Part shown: positions 24,839 through 35,355 of the stretch, in pieces | Layout of the letters: every line of letters begins with the position of its first letter | Numbering within the stretch: position 1 is the first letter of the stretch | From: Antitrichia curtipendula | Lineage: Eukaryota > Streptophyta > Bryopsida > Hypnales > Leucodontaceae | Direction: 5' to 3' | DNA length: 64,000 bases | NCBI GenBank assembly: GCA_951230915.1 | Contig: OX579638.1 | Span: 2,870,696 to 2,934,695, forward strand | Notes under the pieces: generated by a model | What the model saw: the letters and a program-made list of their open reading frames with translations, nothing else | The model's database searches: none | Told to the model about the DNA's origin: nothing | Position numbers and translations under genes: made by a program

Positions 24839-25596
24839 GTGGTCAACTATGAGTGGTTTTGCCGTATCATTCCTCAAATTCTTGGCATCCATCAATCTCA
24901 CTCGATTGTGCCACCAAATGTGAACTACAAAAGGATGTGGATCTAGCACTCATTTAAAGTAGGTAGCTCGAAAAGCGACACTTTAAGGGCTATTGGGCCT
25001 TTTTGATGGTTTTTAGATGCCCAAAAAATATTTTCCCTTATTTTTCCCTTGAAGAAAAATTGATGTGGAATCTAACACATGTGGTTTCATATTTTTTGGA
25101 GCATTTATGAATAACTTATGAATGTCTAAAGAATTTTGCCATAGGCACCTCTTTGTGATCCCAGGCCTTGCAAAACTCACTCATGTGCAGTCTGAAAATA
25201 GATATGGCTTGACCAAAAACACTATGGCATTCAAAAAGTAATACACAAGGTTCCTAAATGCAACCCTTACTAATCTTAAATGGAACCAACATTCTCTTGA
25301 CATTTGTAAGAAGGCAATTGGGCATTCAATTCTCATTTTAAAATAAATAAAGTGGATACACCCTAGCTTTGAAATAGGCCCTACCTGACTCTTATTCCAT
25401 CCATTGACAACCCTTAATTATGCAACCCCATGCACTAAGAAAAGTTGGCAGTCCATTTTAGAACCATTTACTCTCCATTTCAGAGCTCCCTACAGTATTG
25501 TTTGAACTAGAAGAGGGTCTCTTTTTATGCCACCTACCTGATCTGCAATGCAATTATAAAGTCAAGTGTGTCATATGCAGGGAGTAGGCAATCACA
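24839..25596. other. Spacer with diverged repeat 24960-25200
   Basis: Contains the inverted relative of 19390-19610 and otherwise AT-rich DNA. No gene is seen. Confidence 0.4.
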
Positions 25597-26340
25597 GAGT
25601 CCGTGTGTCATCACAGAAGTTTCAGAGAGTACAGCAAAATCTTTACAGAAACAATGAGTAACAGAACATTTCAAGTTCCAAATGCTGCACGCCTCGTCTC
25701 GTCTCTGCAGGTACAACATTAATTTACACCATCCCCAAGCTTTCGGAAGGAGCAAGCCTCCCTCAAAGGCGCACTCTACAAGAATGAGGAGCAAGCACAC
25801 AACAGTCTGCAAACGCAGATGTAGAGTGTTTGTGTAATTAAAGAAGGCATTACACAATTCTTACAGAAAGAACTACTGATAAAATATTTCAAGCCCCAGA
25901 TGCTGGAGACCCCAGAACTCGCCTCTGCCGGTCCAATTCCAGTCTAAACCATCTCCAAGCTCCCAGAACGCGCAAGCATCCATCAAGAATGGGGAAGTAG
26001 CATACATCAGTCTACAAAACGAAGGTGTAGAGTGTTTGTGTCATTTGAGAAGGTTCAGTGAGAGTATTACAGAATCTTTACAGAAAGAATTAATGATAAA
26101 TATCCAAGTCCCCAATGCTGGAGACCTCAGACCTCGCCTCTGCCGGAGCAATTTCAGTTATACCCCGTACCCATCCTCTCGAAAAGCCCTAGCATCCATC
26201 TCTCCTATTCAGAACTCTCTCAGACGTGTCTCGAAATTGAGCACGAATTCGTTTCAAATCGGAACTAATGAAATTTCGACGAATTATTGTGGAAGTAGCA
26301 TTTAGTCTACAAAATGATGCAACTGAGGTAGAAACAGAGC
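25597..26340. repeat. Tandem array of about 206-bp units at the 3' end of FAD4
   Basis: Three units are visible, with AGAGTGTTTGTGT at 25823 and 26029 (period 206) and a diverged first unit near 25597. Each contains TTTACAGAAAGAA, a GCTGGAGAC block, and a TCTACAAAA block before the next unit. The third unit carries an extra stretch and ends four bases before the FAD4 stop codon on the opposite strand, so the array is likely part of the FAD4 3' UTR. Confidence 0.65.
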
Positions 26341-26343
26341 CAG

Positions 26344-27444
26344 TTACGAATTCTGGGAAGGATCGAATTCGGTTCCATCTTCAAAATACGTATCCGTCTG
26401 CAACCACTCCTCCGACGTCTCGCTCCATGCCCTTGGCGCCACCCCCCACTGCCGATAAATCCACCTCTCCATCCTCTTGAACACCATCGCCTCGTTCAAC
26501 CACGGATTCCACAGCCCACTAATGATACAGTAATTCACATCATACGGCGGCCTGTGATGCGTCCCATGCATCTTCCTTCCCAGAATCAATCCCCTGTCTT
26601 GCAACGCCAGGATGTACCACGGAAGATGCGACTTCTTCCTGTGCGCCATGGCGTGGAGCTGCTGGCTCATCACCACCATCCCCAGGAAAACCGCCAGGAA
26701 GGAGTCGAAGAACGGATGACTGGGGAGGAGGAGGAAGGGGGTGAGGAAGAGGCCTGCTGGGCGAGCGAGGGCCTGGATGTTGTTCGCGAATTCTCGTTTG
26801 GTGATGGTCCAGGGACGCTGGTGGTGGCCTTGGAAGGCGTCGATCTGGGGACCGAAGATGGGAGTGGTGGCGGAGCCGTAGTTGTCGATGCCCCAGTGGT
26901 AGAAACCTGTGGCGAGATCGGAGAGTATCCACGCGGCGAGTATGCCTGCGCCTACTTGCAAAGCATCTACGTTGGAGTTGCAAGCGATTACACCCTTCAT
27001 TACCATCGCTGTCACGGCGGAAGCGCCGAAGGCAACCCACAGACGGTGCTCAAGACTGGACTTCAAATTCGTGTCTGTCTGGCCCAGCTGCTTCGTCAAT
27101 TCGACCTTGGGATCCTCATCTTCACCAAGCGCAAGGAGAACCGAATCCAACTCAACCGAATTCAACACATCGGATTTCTGAACAAGAGAATCCACTGTTT
27201 CGGATTTCACCAGTTTCAACGATGGCGGGCTTTGGACGTGCTTATCCACGAGCACAGCAAAGAGGACATGACTGAAAGAGCGGGAAGCGCGCTTCGTTCC
27301 CTTCGCATTGATGTGAATGTTGACGCCGCGCGGGGACGCCGAGCTGGAGAGGCGACGAGAGGCGCGGAACGAGGAAGAATGCGACGTCGAAGCATCGGCT
27401 TGTGACGTCGAAGCTAAACTCAATCCTCGCACGGAAGCAGCCAT
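26344..27444 (-). CDS. FAD4: Plastid fatty acid desaturase FAD4 (Kua/TMEM189 family)
   Basis: The 366-residue protein matches plant FAD4, which introduces the trans-delta-3 double bond into palmitate at sn-2 of phosphatidylglycerol in chloroplast thylakoids, giving 16:1(3t). Residues 1-65 are rich in Ser/Ala/Arg and poor in acidic residues, typical of a transit peptide. The lipid-desaturase domain spans about 130-345 with the family histidines: FYHWGIDNYG (His183), FQGHH (207-208), QQLHAMAH (264, 268) and MHGTHH (293, 296-297). Hydrophobic segments lie at about 135-175 and 232-262. The reading frame is intronless. The start is the only Met upstream of the transit-like region. Tandem arrays lie on both sides: 206-bp units downstream and 306-bp units upstream beyond about 700 bases of promoter. 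The family also includes the plasmanylethanolamine desaturase TMEM189; the transit peptide favours FAD4. Confidence 0.93.
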   Translation of the reverse strand: MAASVRGLSLASTSQADASTSHSSSFRASRRLSSSASPRGVNIHINAKGTKRASRSFSHVLFAVLVDKHVQSPPSLKLVKSETVDSLVQKSDVLNSVELDSVLLALGEDEDPKVELTKQLGQTDTNLKSSLEHRLWVAFGASAVTAMVMKGVIACNSNVDALQVGAGILAAWILSDLATGFYHWGIDNYGSATTPIFGPQIDAFQGHHQRPWTITKREFANNIQALARPAGLFLTPFLLLPSHPFFDSFLAVFLGMVVMSQQLHAMAHRKKSHLPWYILALQDRGLILGRKMHGTHHRPPYDVNYCIISGLWNPWLNEAMVFKRMERWIYRQWGVAPRAWSETSEEWLQTDTYFEDGTEFDPSQNS

Positions 27445-28140
27445 CTCTGCGGGCGCCCAATGTCCACAACCGCCGAATCCAACCTAAATTCAATCTCCAC
27501 TCCAAATTCAATCTCAGCTCGAGGTTTCGGTAAATCACAATATACCCCCAACACAAGCAGCTCGCCGTGCGAAGATTGATTTACAACCACCGGCATGAAC
27601 AGTCAACACCATGGATGGATCTCTGGATTCGTGATCAGACGTGAAATGTGGAAACAGAGTCCACGCTTTCCTTTAATTGTTGCTGAAATGGGCATCCCGA
27701 AATTAGCAGTGGGCATTTTGATGTGGGATTGGAGCTTCTGTGAGCCGCTCATTCGTGCTTTGGTTTCCGGCCGCACACGCGGAGCTGATCAGGGGGAAGC
27801 TGGCGAACTTTTAATTGTATTCAATCCGTCCAGGTCGGTTTGAATTCGGAGTTACCGAGGATCGGATGCCTCGATGGAGTTGGCGTAATTGGAGCGAATT
27901 GGAGCGCGTAAGGGGAACAGTTCCATTTGGGTTCGGGACTTTGAAAGAAATGGTCAGCGTGGATGCGCGTAGGCCGCAGAGCGACGTGCATGAGTGTGAG
28001 GATTCGCGCCACGAGAACGGAAGGGGTCTGGGCTTGCAAGTCCGCTGGGCCCAGGGCCCGGAAGCCCGGCTGCTTTTGCTGCAGTCAAGTTCACCAGCTC
28101 ATGCTAACTTCAGTTACTTGCGCCCAGCGTTTCCTAAGGT
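27445..28140 (-). promoter_or_regulatory. FAD4 upstream region
   Basis: About 700 bases of mixed composition separate FAD4 from the upstream tandem array. GCTGGGCCCAGGGCCC near 28046 contains TGGGCC site-II-like motifs known from plant promoters. No TATA box could be chosen with confidence. Short plus-strand ORFs here match nothing known and may be chance, although a divergent transcript cannot be excluded. Confidence 0.3.
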
Positions 28141-28995
28141 CGCCAACTCCGACAAAAAAAAACAGACTTATGAACTGATATCCTCCAAATTGACCTCCAG
28201 AACACGTGTCCAACAATTGAGTTCTTGTTTTTCAAAAGGAACGTTGGAAGCACCAAAGTAATTGCAACACTTCTCAGCTTTGAAGACATTTGAATGAAAA
28301 ATGGCCTTGAATGAACACTTCCATGGCACAAAACCACCATAACTTTTTAGAAGCAACAAATGAGACGTGAGGAGTTTTTCAAAGCCAACAATGAATGTTG
28401 CTTACTCAACGAAGAAGCACCTAGCATTGCCTTTGTTGATGAAAGGTCGCCAACTCCAATAAAAAAAACACAGGCTTAGTTATTAACTGATGTCTTCCAA
28501 ATTGACTTCAGTGCCACGTGGCCAACAATTGAATTATTGTTCTTGAAAGAAACATTGGAAGCACCTAAGTAATTGCAACACTTTCCATTCTCTAACACTT
28601 GAAAAAATGGCCTAGAATTAACACTTTTGTGAGGCAAAACTACAACAATTTTGCAAAAGCGACCAATGAGAGGTGAGGAATTTTTTGAAGCAACCAATGA
28701 ATGTTGCTTATTCAACCCATAATCACCTAGTGTTGCCTTTGTTGGTAAAAATTCACCAACTATAATAGAAGTATGAATTGATAGCCTCCAAATTGCCTTC
28801 AATGACATGTGGCCAACAATTGAATTCTTGTTCTTCAAAAGAATTATTGGAAGCACCTAAGGTTTTGCAATACTTTTCATTTTTTGACACTTGAAAAATG
28901 GCCTTGAATGAACACTTCTATGATGCAAAACCACAACAACTTTTCACAAGCAACCAATAAGAATTGAGGAATTTTTTTAAGCAACCAATGGATGT
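28141..28995. repeat. Tandem array of three about 306-bp units upstream of FAD4
   Basis: CGCCAACTCC at 28141 and 28448 and its variant CACCAAC at 28754 mark three units (spacings about 307 and 306). Each holds GGCCAACAATTGA or GTCCAACAATTGA, TTGGAAGCACC, and a CCAATGAATGTTGCTTA-like end. Identity falls from unit to unit, so the array is not very recent. Confidence 0.75.
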
Positions 28996-29811
28996 GAGTC
29001 TAGTGTTAAGTATAGGATCCCCCATATAGAACAAATTTCCTCCAAAACCAAGAGAGTTGATATTTTTTACTCTTTTCATGTCATTTTGCGTGAACTCACT
29101 TTAAATTGGAACTAACCTCATTCATCTACTGAAGTGGATGTTTTCCTTGCTTTTAGGCTTCAAATGTTGCAAATGGTCCCACGTAAAATAAATATAAAAC
29201 TATTGGATAAAAAACTTAAGATAATCACAACTAATTTGTGACTAGTTTAGGTGAACCAATTCAAACTCTTAGGTTTTCACCTAGGTCTTTAACCTTTAAA
29301 GGATGCTTCCCCCATGACCAAGGTATTCACCAAAATGCTTGGATCTCCACACACATTGCAATCCAATTTTTAATATTAGCATTAAGTAAAAATTCACAAT
29401 ACAACAATAAGTCTTAATCAATTTTGAGGCAATCATTTATGAAGTATTGGTGTTCTCCTTTTTCCAACAATTGGCAATGTACAAATTTAGCTAATTTAGC
29501 TACAAAAATTTGGAATTGTGTTGTTCATTCTGGGATGAATGTATAGAGTTGCAAATTTAGAAATGGAAAATTGGGATTTCATCCATATTTTGTATATTTC
29601 ATATATTGTTAAGGATGTAAATAGCCTTCATTATTCTACATAAGAAGTCACTTTTTGCACTATCCAGAATAAATGGTTATGCATAATATGTACATCTTTA
29701 GATTAGATGTGAATGTATTTTTCTATTTTACAATTTTAAGAAAAAATCACATCCAAAAGTGAGATCATAGGAACTTGCACAAAACACTTGGGACTTGAGG
29801 GGTTAACCAAT
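28996..29811. other. AT-rich spacer
   Basis: No gene is seen. A terminus-like GACTTGAGGGGTTAA at 29792-29806 suggests the right end of another TTAA-type element, but its left end was not found. Confidence 0.4.
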
Positions 29812-30753
29812 TTAACATGAAAGGTTTTTTACTATATTTTCACCAAAACTGCTCCAAAACTGTCATTTCTAGTATAAGTGCCAAATTTTTGAAAAAACAC
29901 ACTTTTGGACACATGTACATATGGGATCTTATAGTTATCTGGTTTGAGAAGATGTGGAATATATATTTTTTAATTTCCATTCTATAGATTGCAAGATATT
30001 AGCGTTTGAAGTGACAAAAATCCTTTTAGGGGCCCTCCAAAAAAACAGGCAGCTGCACTTCACAAGGTCACATTTGTATAAAAAAAATGCTCAAAATGGT
30101 GATTCTTCTTTGGATTCATTCTTCAAGCCAAGTTGGCTACATGCTTGAAATTTTTCAAATCATTTGGAATTGTACAACATATAGGAAAAAAACAATAAGT
30201 CCAAAGAAGTAGAGAATGATTCAAAATACAAAATTGTTAAGAATTTAGTTATGGAATTGAAAAATGCCAATCCCAATGGTTGCAATACACAATCTACACC
30301 CTTCTTTTCTTTTCTTTTTTCCAAAAATGTTGAAAATTGAGTTAAATATAGGACTTCAAAGTTTGTCATAGAATAGAGATTCCATGACTACTCGCAAACT
30401 ACTCCAAACTAAAATTCCTCACACCTTTCATCTCATTGATCAAAATAGAATGATTCAAAGCTTTCGACGTATATGTAAATCTAGAAAACCAATTTCAAAT
30501 TTTTATTTCTTAAAAGATCATTTCTTAAAGAATTTTTTTTGCTGCCCAAGCTGCCCACTAAGCAATGAAAACTACATATCATACAATAACTTTTTTTACT
30601 ATGTAATCAAAAGTTATGAAAATTGTTGGGCCTTAAAGCTACTCCTTGGCCCCATCTTATGTGAAAGTTTCAAACGAAAAAAATTCTGATTACAGTGAGC
30701 TGCCCAAAATATCTATGTTGCCAAAAAAAACTGTTTGGAAGTTTAGGGGTTAA
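29812..30753 (+). mobile_element. TTAA-type MITE, copy B6
   Basis: TTAA at 29812-29815 and 30750-30753 bound 942 bases. The left end has drifted (CATGAAAGG) and the right reads GTTTAGGGG. Internal landmarks (CAGGCAGCTGCACTTCACA, GCTGCCCAAGCTGCC) keep the family order. Confidence 0.82.
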
Positions 30754-31224
30754 AATACATTCACTAAAATTGGTGAATGGATTTTTTTTTTTTTAAACCT
30801 AAAAAACAATTTATCTACAAAGTTTAAGTCTTTAAAACCAAAATAAAACCTAATTAGGCCACATTACTACCAACTACCCCCAAAACTCACACCACTACAA
30901 TTTGGGAAAATAATTATTGGTGTAGAGTCTCACAAACACAAAAAAATTTACAGTCATTTCAACAGTCATTTTCACAAAAATTTACTACTGGTGTGGGCTC
31001 TCACAATTTACAGTGTCCCACGGTATATGAGAACGGGCTTTCGACGTCTGCGGGAACGTGTCTGCTGTCTGTCATACTGTCGTGGGTGTGTGGAGAACCG
31101 CAGCAGGTGGTAAGTTACTACTGTACCTTCAAATAGTAACGAGCATCTCCACCAATGCGACAAATCTCCATCATGTTCAAAGAGTCAGTGAGGGTTCATT
31201 AGTAAATTTTTTAGGATTTCTTGG
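30754..31224. other. Spacer with one GC-richer patch
   Basis: AT-rich to about 31010, then a patch near 31015-31090 (ACGTCTGCGGGAACGTG) with gene-like composition but no recognisable protein. A CACTACAATTTGGG at 30892 resembles a CACTA terminus, but no partner end was found. Confidence 0.3.
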
Positions 31225-31560
31225 TGGTAGGCCATTGGGTAAAGTAGAGGCACCACTTGCCACGCCCAATACCCAACATGTATTTCCAACAAAGTCTACG
31301 ACAAATTTCCAACCAGAGCTCATAATGTTTTTTTTTGGTCTTTTCTAAGTTTGGGACTAAGCTAATAAGATTACAACACATGTCCCAAAGTAGTGAGTAA
31401 GAAAATAGTGAGTAATGAGCCAGGAAAGCAATTCTTGAATGATTGGAATTGGAAAACATTGGCTATGGTCATAAATACCTTTTGGCTCCCAAAACTTATG
31501 TGCAATCATTTTAATTTTTTGAGAATAAAATTATAAAAAATTTGCAATCCCCGTATTTTT
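31225..31560 (+). repeat. Dispersed repeat family D, copy 2
   Basis: Matches 22690-23045, with shared TTTGGGACTAA-like, TAGTGAGTAAGAAAATAGTG and GGCTCCCAAAA blocks in the same order. Ends undefined. Confidence 0.45.
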
Positions 31561-31659
31561 TATCTTCCTACAAGGGAAAAATTTCCGCCACCTCATACTA
31601 CTCATGATGTGTTGCAAAATCACTTCAATGATTGGCAACTAGTGCTTCTATCTTTAGTC

Positions 31660-31896
31660 CCCCCCACCCCACCCAAATTGCACCCATGTCTGAGACCGTC
31701 ATCAACGCTCTATTTACATCTCCAAATACAATGTCTATCTATGTTGAAGAAACGATTTAACAACATTTATCCTAAATTATTTTGACCCTTCATAATTTTT
31801 GCGTATGGTGTCCAAAATGTTGCATTTTTTTGTGTGTTGGAACTTCCTTTCAGTTGCCAATATGAAAATATGAATAATTGATCATTTTTGCACCTT
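31660..31896 (+). repeat. Family C repeat, copy 3 (partial)
   Basis: Text from TACATCTCCAAATACAATG to CAGTTGCCAATATGAAAATA follows copies 1 and 2. It lacks both inverted ends and is joined directly to the F-type MITE at about 31897. Confidence 0.5.
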
Positions 31897-32602
31897 ACTC
31901 AACTACATTTTTTGGCTTTGAACCTTTTTAACTTAAAATTTTTGCTCTAATGATTTTGAATTTCTAATTTTATATGATGAAGAATTGAGTTGAGAATCTA
32001 AAAAAAAAAAATTTAAAAGAAACACTCAGTTTTCACTCATTAAAAAATTGTTAAGTAGAAGTAGGTTCAAGATTGAAGGAAAAATTAAATCATTAAAAGC
32101 TCTAAGATAGAATTGAAATATACTAATCACAATGGTGAGATTGTTCTAGCAAAAAATCTTGACCTTGTGATAATTTTTTTATTTTAAAATTATTAAAATT
32201 GAGCTCAGGAATGAATCCTATAAGTTATTTTTTCAAAAAGATGCTCTAATTGCCCCCAAAATAAGATTGACCATAACTTTTGCATAACAAATCCAAATGG
32301 AATGAATCAAAGCTTCCCATGTATATAAAAATAAAATCTATGTGAAACAAGTTTAAAAAAAATTTAATTTAAAGTTTTTTTGAAGATTTTTTTCTATCCA
32401 CCAAACTAAAATTTGGGGATTTTGTGCTATAACTTTTGCACCCAGGCACTGATTGAAATAAAAATTACATTTTTGGAAAGCTAATGTGATTTTCTATCTT
32501 CACAAAAAATAATTCAGAAAATCACAAAAAATATTGAGACTGTAGGAGCCTTCCCGAAATCCATTTTGTCCCCCGAGGGGACAACGGGAATTTAGGTGTT
32601 AA
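31897..32602 (+). mobile_element. Diverged TTAA-type MITE (subfamily F), left-truncated
   Basis: Matches 353-962 (inverted) and 42800-43660. It shares with the B copies the block CATAACTTTTG...AATGGAATGAATCAAAGC, so F is an older branch of the same family. The right end is TTTAGGTGTTAA at 32591-32602; the left end is missing at the junction with a family C fragment. Confidence 0.6.
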
Positions 32603-34164
32603 CCCATTAAGGACCGGTCGACCATTTTGTGGTTGATTTGGGTCCTTTTTGGTTTGTAGAGAGAGCACGTCAATGAATTTGATGATGTGGCAAAGGGGAT
32701 GGGTCTAGGAAATTGGGAAGTGAAGAGTTTAGGACAATAACTAGGCCAATCTGAGGTGGCATGTGGCCAGAGGGTTGAAAAAATCAAGACAACAGGGGCT
32801 GAAATTACACCAAGATTTGCTAAAAATTCCTGCTTTACAACACACCTTCACCAAAAAATTCAATGCTAAACCCTATATCATGTGCAACACTTCCATCCGT
32901 ACAGTTAGATCTCCTATAGGCACTTGCATTCAAAAGTTTTAAAATTGCTCCCAATTGGAAATACAAAGGATTGCCCACCCTCCAAATCAACCACTGCCAT
33001 GACACTACAAGGGAAACAATGTCCTATTTGACAGTAAATCTGACAGAACTCTATCAACTCTGCTGTAGATTAGGAGTACTTGATTCGGACATTGAATTGA
33101 CAGAATTCTGTCAATTCGGCTGTCATTTCAGACAAAGATACACGTCATCAAATACACGTCATCATGCTTTTTCACCCAAAAAATTGTGATTATTTGAATT
33201 TTTGCCACGTAGGAAGGACTGCCAGTTTTTCACATTGGCAACCAAAACATTTTTACCTAAAAAATAAATTAAAGTTTCAAAGGTACACTATGCATTTCAG
33301 AATTGAACTCCCATAACTTTAAATACTACTTTCAAGATTATTTTGTTAAACTAGTACTTCAACTTTAAATGCAACCCTCCTAGAAGTTAGAAGCGGTATG
33401 AAGACAAGTGGTTTATACAAGTAGGTTGGTAAGAGGTATGACAACCCATATGGGATATGTAAATGAGGGTTAGGAGCTCCACCGCTTGTAGTTTAGGAAT
33501 AATGATTAAAGTAGAATTTCAGACCTAATTTTAACATAGTAGAATAACTTTTTTTCTTAAACTTTGAACTAAGAAAATGTGTTATTTCAAACCAAATTTT
33601 ATTTCCAAAAATCCGTTTGAGATTTGAAGCTTCCAATAAAAAGTTATAAGCAAATTTTAGTGAAGATGTTTGAAATTGTAAAAACAAATGTCCCTTCCAA
33701 TCCCTCACAAAAATTTGCTTATAACTTTTGATTGGAAGCTTTAAATCTCAAACGGATTTTTGGACATAAAATTTGGTTTGAAATATCACATTTTCATAGT
33801 TCAAAGTTTTCTAAAATTTTGTATTCTACTATGCTTAAATTAGGTCTGAAATTCCACTTTAACCATTATTCCTACTTAATTTTCACTAAACTATGAACGG
33901 TGGAGCTTCCACTAGATATCCCACATGGTTTGTCTTACCTCCCTACCACCCCACTTGTATAAAGGACTTGTCTTTTCATGTCTTGGAACACCATGGTAAA
34001 CACAAAAATTGACATAAAAATTGACGAAGTTCTGGAAGAGGTTGCAATATGAACCACGTTGATAGAGTGCCAAGTTCCAAAAGTTATGGTGGTCATTTTG
34101 GACACTTTTCTGTCAAAAATACAGTCAATTCGGGCCCATTTCCCTTGTAGTGTTAATGGGTTAA
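32599..34164. mobile_element. TTAA-flanked element H hosting a CACTA MITE
   Basis: TTAACCCATTAAGG at 32599 and TTAATGGGTTAA ending at 34164 are inverted ends of about 8 bp bounded by TTAA. Nearly all of the right part is occupied by the CACTA element at 33003-34152; without it the host would be about 410 bp. The call rests on short ends, so confidence is moderate. Confidence 0.45.
33003..34152. mobile_element. Foldback CACTA-type MITE
   Basis: CACTACAAGGGAAA at 33003 is matched perfectly by its complement ending at 34152. The adjacent triplets are TGA and TTA, one mismatch from a target duplication. The interior is a long imperfect inverted repeat: the arm around 33370-33620 (ACAAGTGGTTTATACAAG, AATTTCAGACCTAATTTTA) pairs with the arm around 33730-33965. 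Transcription would give a long hairpin RNA. Confidence 0.75.
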
Positions 34165-34613
34165 GATGATTTTGGCACATTCATCTAATGTTTTCTTCAT
34201 TTTTTAATAGTGAAAATAGATTTCTATGTTGCTAGAAATGCATGTGTTAGGGAGCCTACTTTAAGACAATTTGTGAGACATAATTTTCTTAGACATTCTT
34301 TAAAATTTATATATAAGCCTAATAAAAGAGTATATTTTCCAAATCTTGTATTAAAATTCATAATTTGAATATCTAAAATTATTCTTGAGTACAAATATCA
34401 CAAGTGTGACAAACTTGTATTTTACTCCAAGAGAGAATATTCCATGTCTTTTCCATTGGATACATGCATGCAACAAGTATTTTTGAAGGGGATACAATAT
34501 TATTTTTCCAAACATATTTTCTTGGTTCTCTATTATTATATATTTGTCTAATACTGAATGGTACCCTTCAATTAATTATAATCTATTTACAAGTTGTTTT
34601 TTGAAAAACACTC
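34165..34613. other. AT-rich spacer
   Basis: No gene or repeat is recognised between element H and the piggyBac element. Confidence 0.5.
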
Positions 34614-35355
34614 TTAACCCCTCAGGGCCGGAGCAGGCAAAAACTGCCTTCTTTGATTTTCAAACGAATTTTGCGGTATGCAGGCCAACTTAGATCATGG
34701 ATTGACCAAACAGTAATATGTGTGGAATTGAATCTAGTCTCAGGGGCACTTCTTGCATCGATGTTTGGATTTACAAATTGAAGTAGGGAGAGTGATTCAT
34801 CGGGAGAGGTGTTGGAGAGGCTGAGTGTTCATTGGATATGAGCCCCAAAATACCAACGAGCGGAGGGCGTCACATGACGTCATCAGGTCTGACACCGGAC
34901 TTTTCTACGGGTTTAGGGTTTCGCGCCAAATTGGACCCGGCCAGGTAGTTGTTGCATGTCCGTCCGCCAGGACCTCCTATGGGGTTACGGTCGTTGGGGT
35001 TTTGCGTAGAGCGCCCTCATTACAAAGCGATGTTGCTGACATTTTGTGCACTTGTCCTGGGTTTACATTGCAATACTATAATGTGAGGGTCAGCGTGTCG
35101 TGGACGGGTGCTGAAATTTTGTAGTGGAGGTTGTTTTTTGAGCGCCGCCAAAGAGCCTCGGACGGATTGTCACAATCTAGCAAGGGACAGCCATCGTCAT
35201 GAAGGGAGGAAGTGGCAAGCATGGCTGGGACAAGGCCTTGCAGCACACTGCTGAAGAGGATTGGGGAACATTGAGGTGGCTGAGTTTTGAAGTTTGCAGG
35301 AATTTGAGCCTCCCGCCAGAGATTTTGGCGCCCAACCTTCGGCGTGTTCTAAGTG

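Noticed and set aside
26554..27405. Long plus-strand ORF of 283 codons opposite FAD4
   Set aside because: Antisense shadow of the FAD4 coding strand; the FAD4 frame explains the openness and is clearly conserved.
30892..31020. A further CACTA element starting CACTACAATTTGGG
   Set aside because: No matching inverted end or 3-bp duplication was found nearby.
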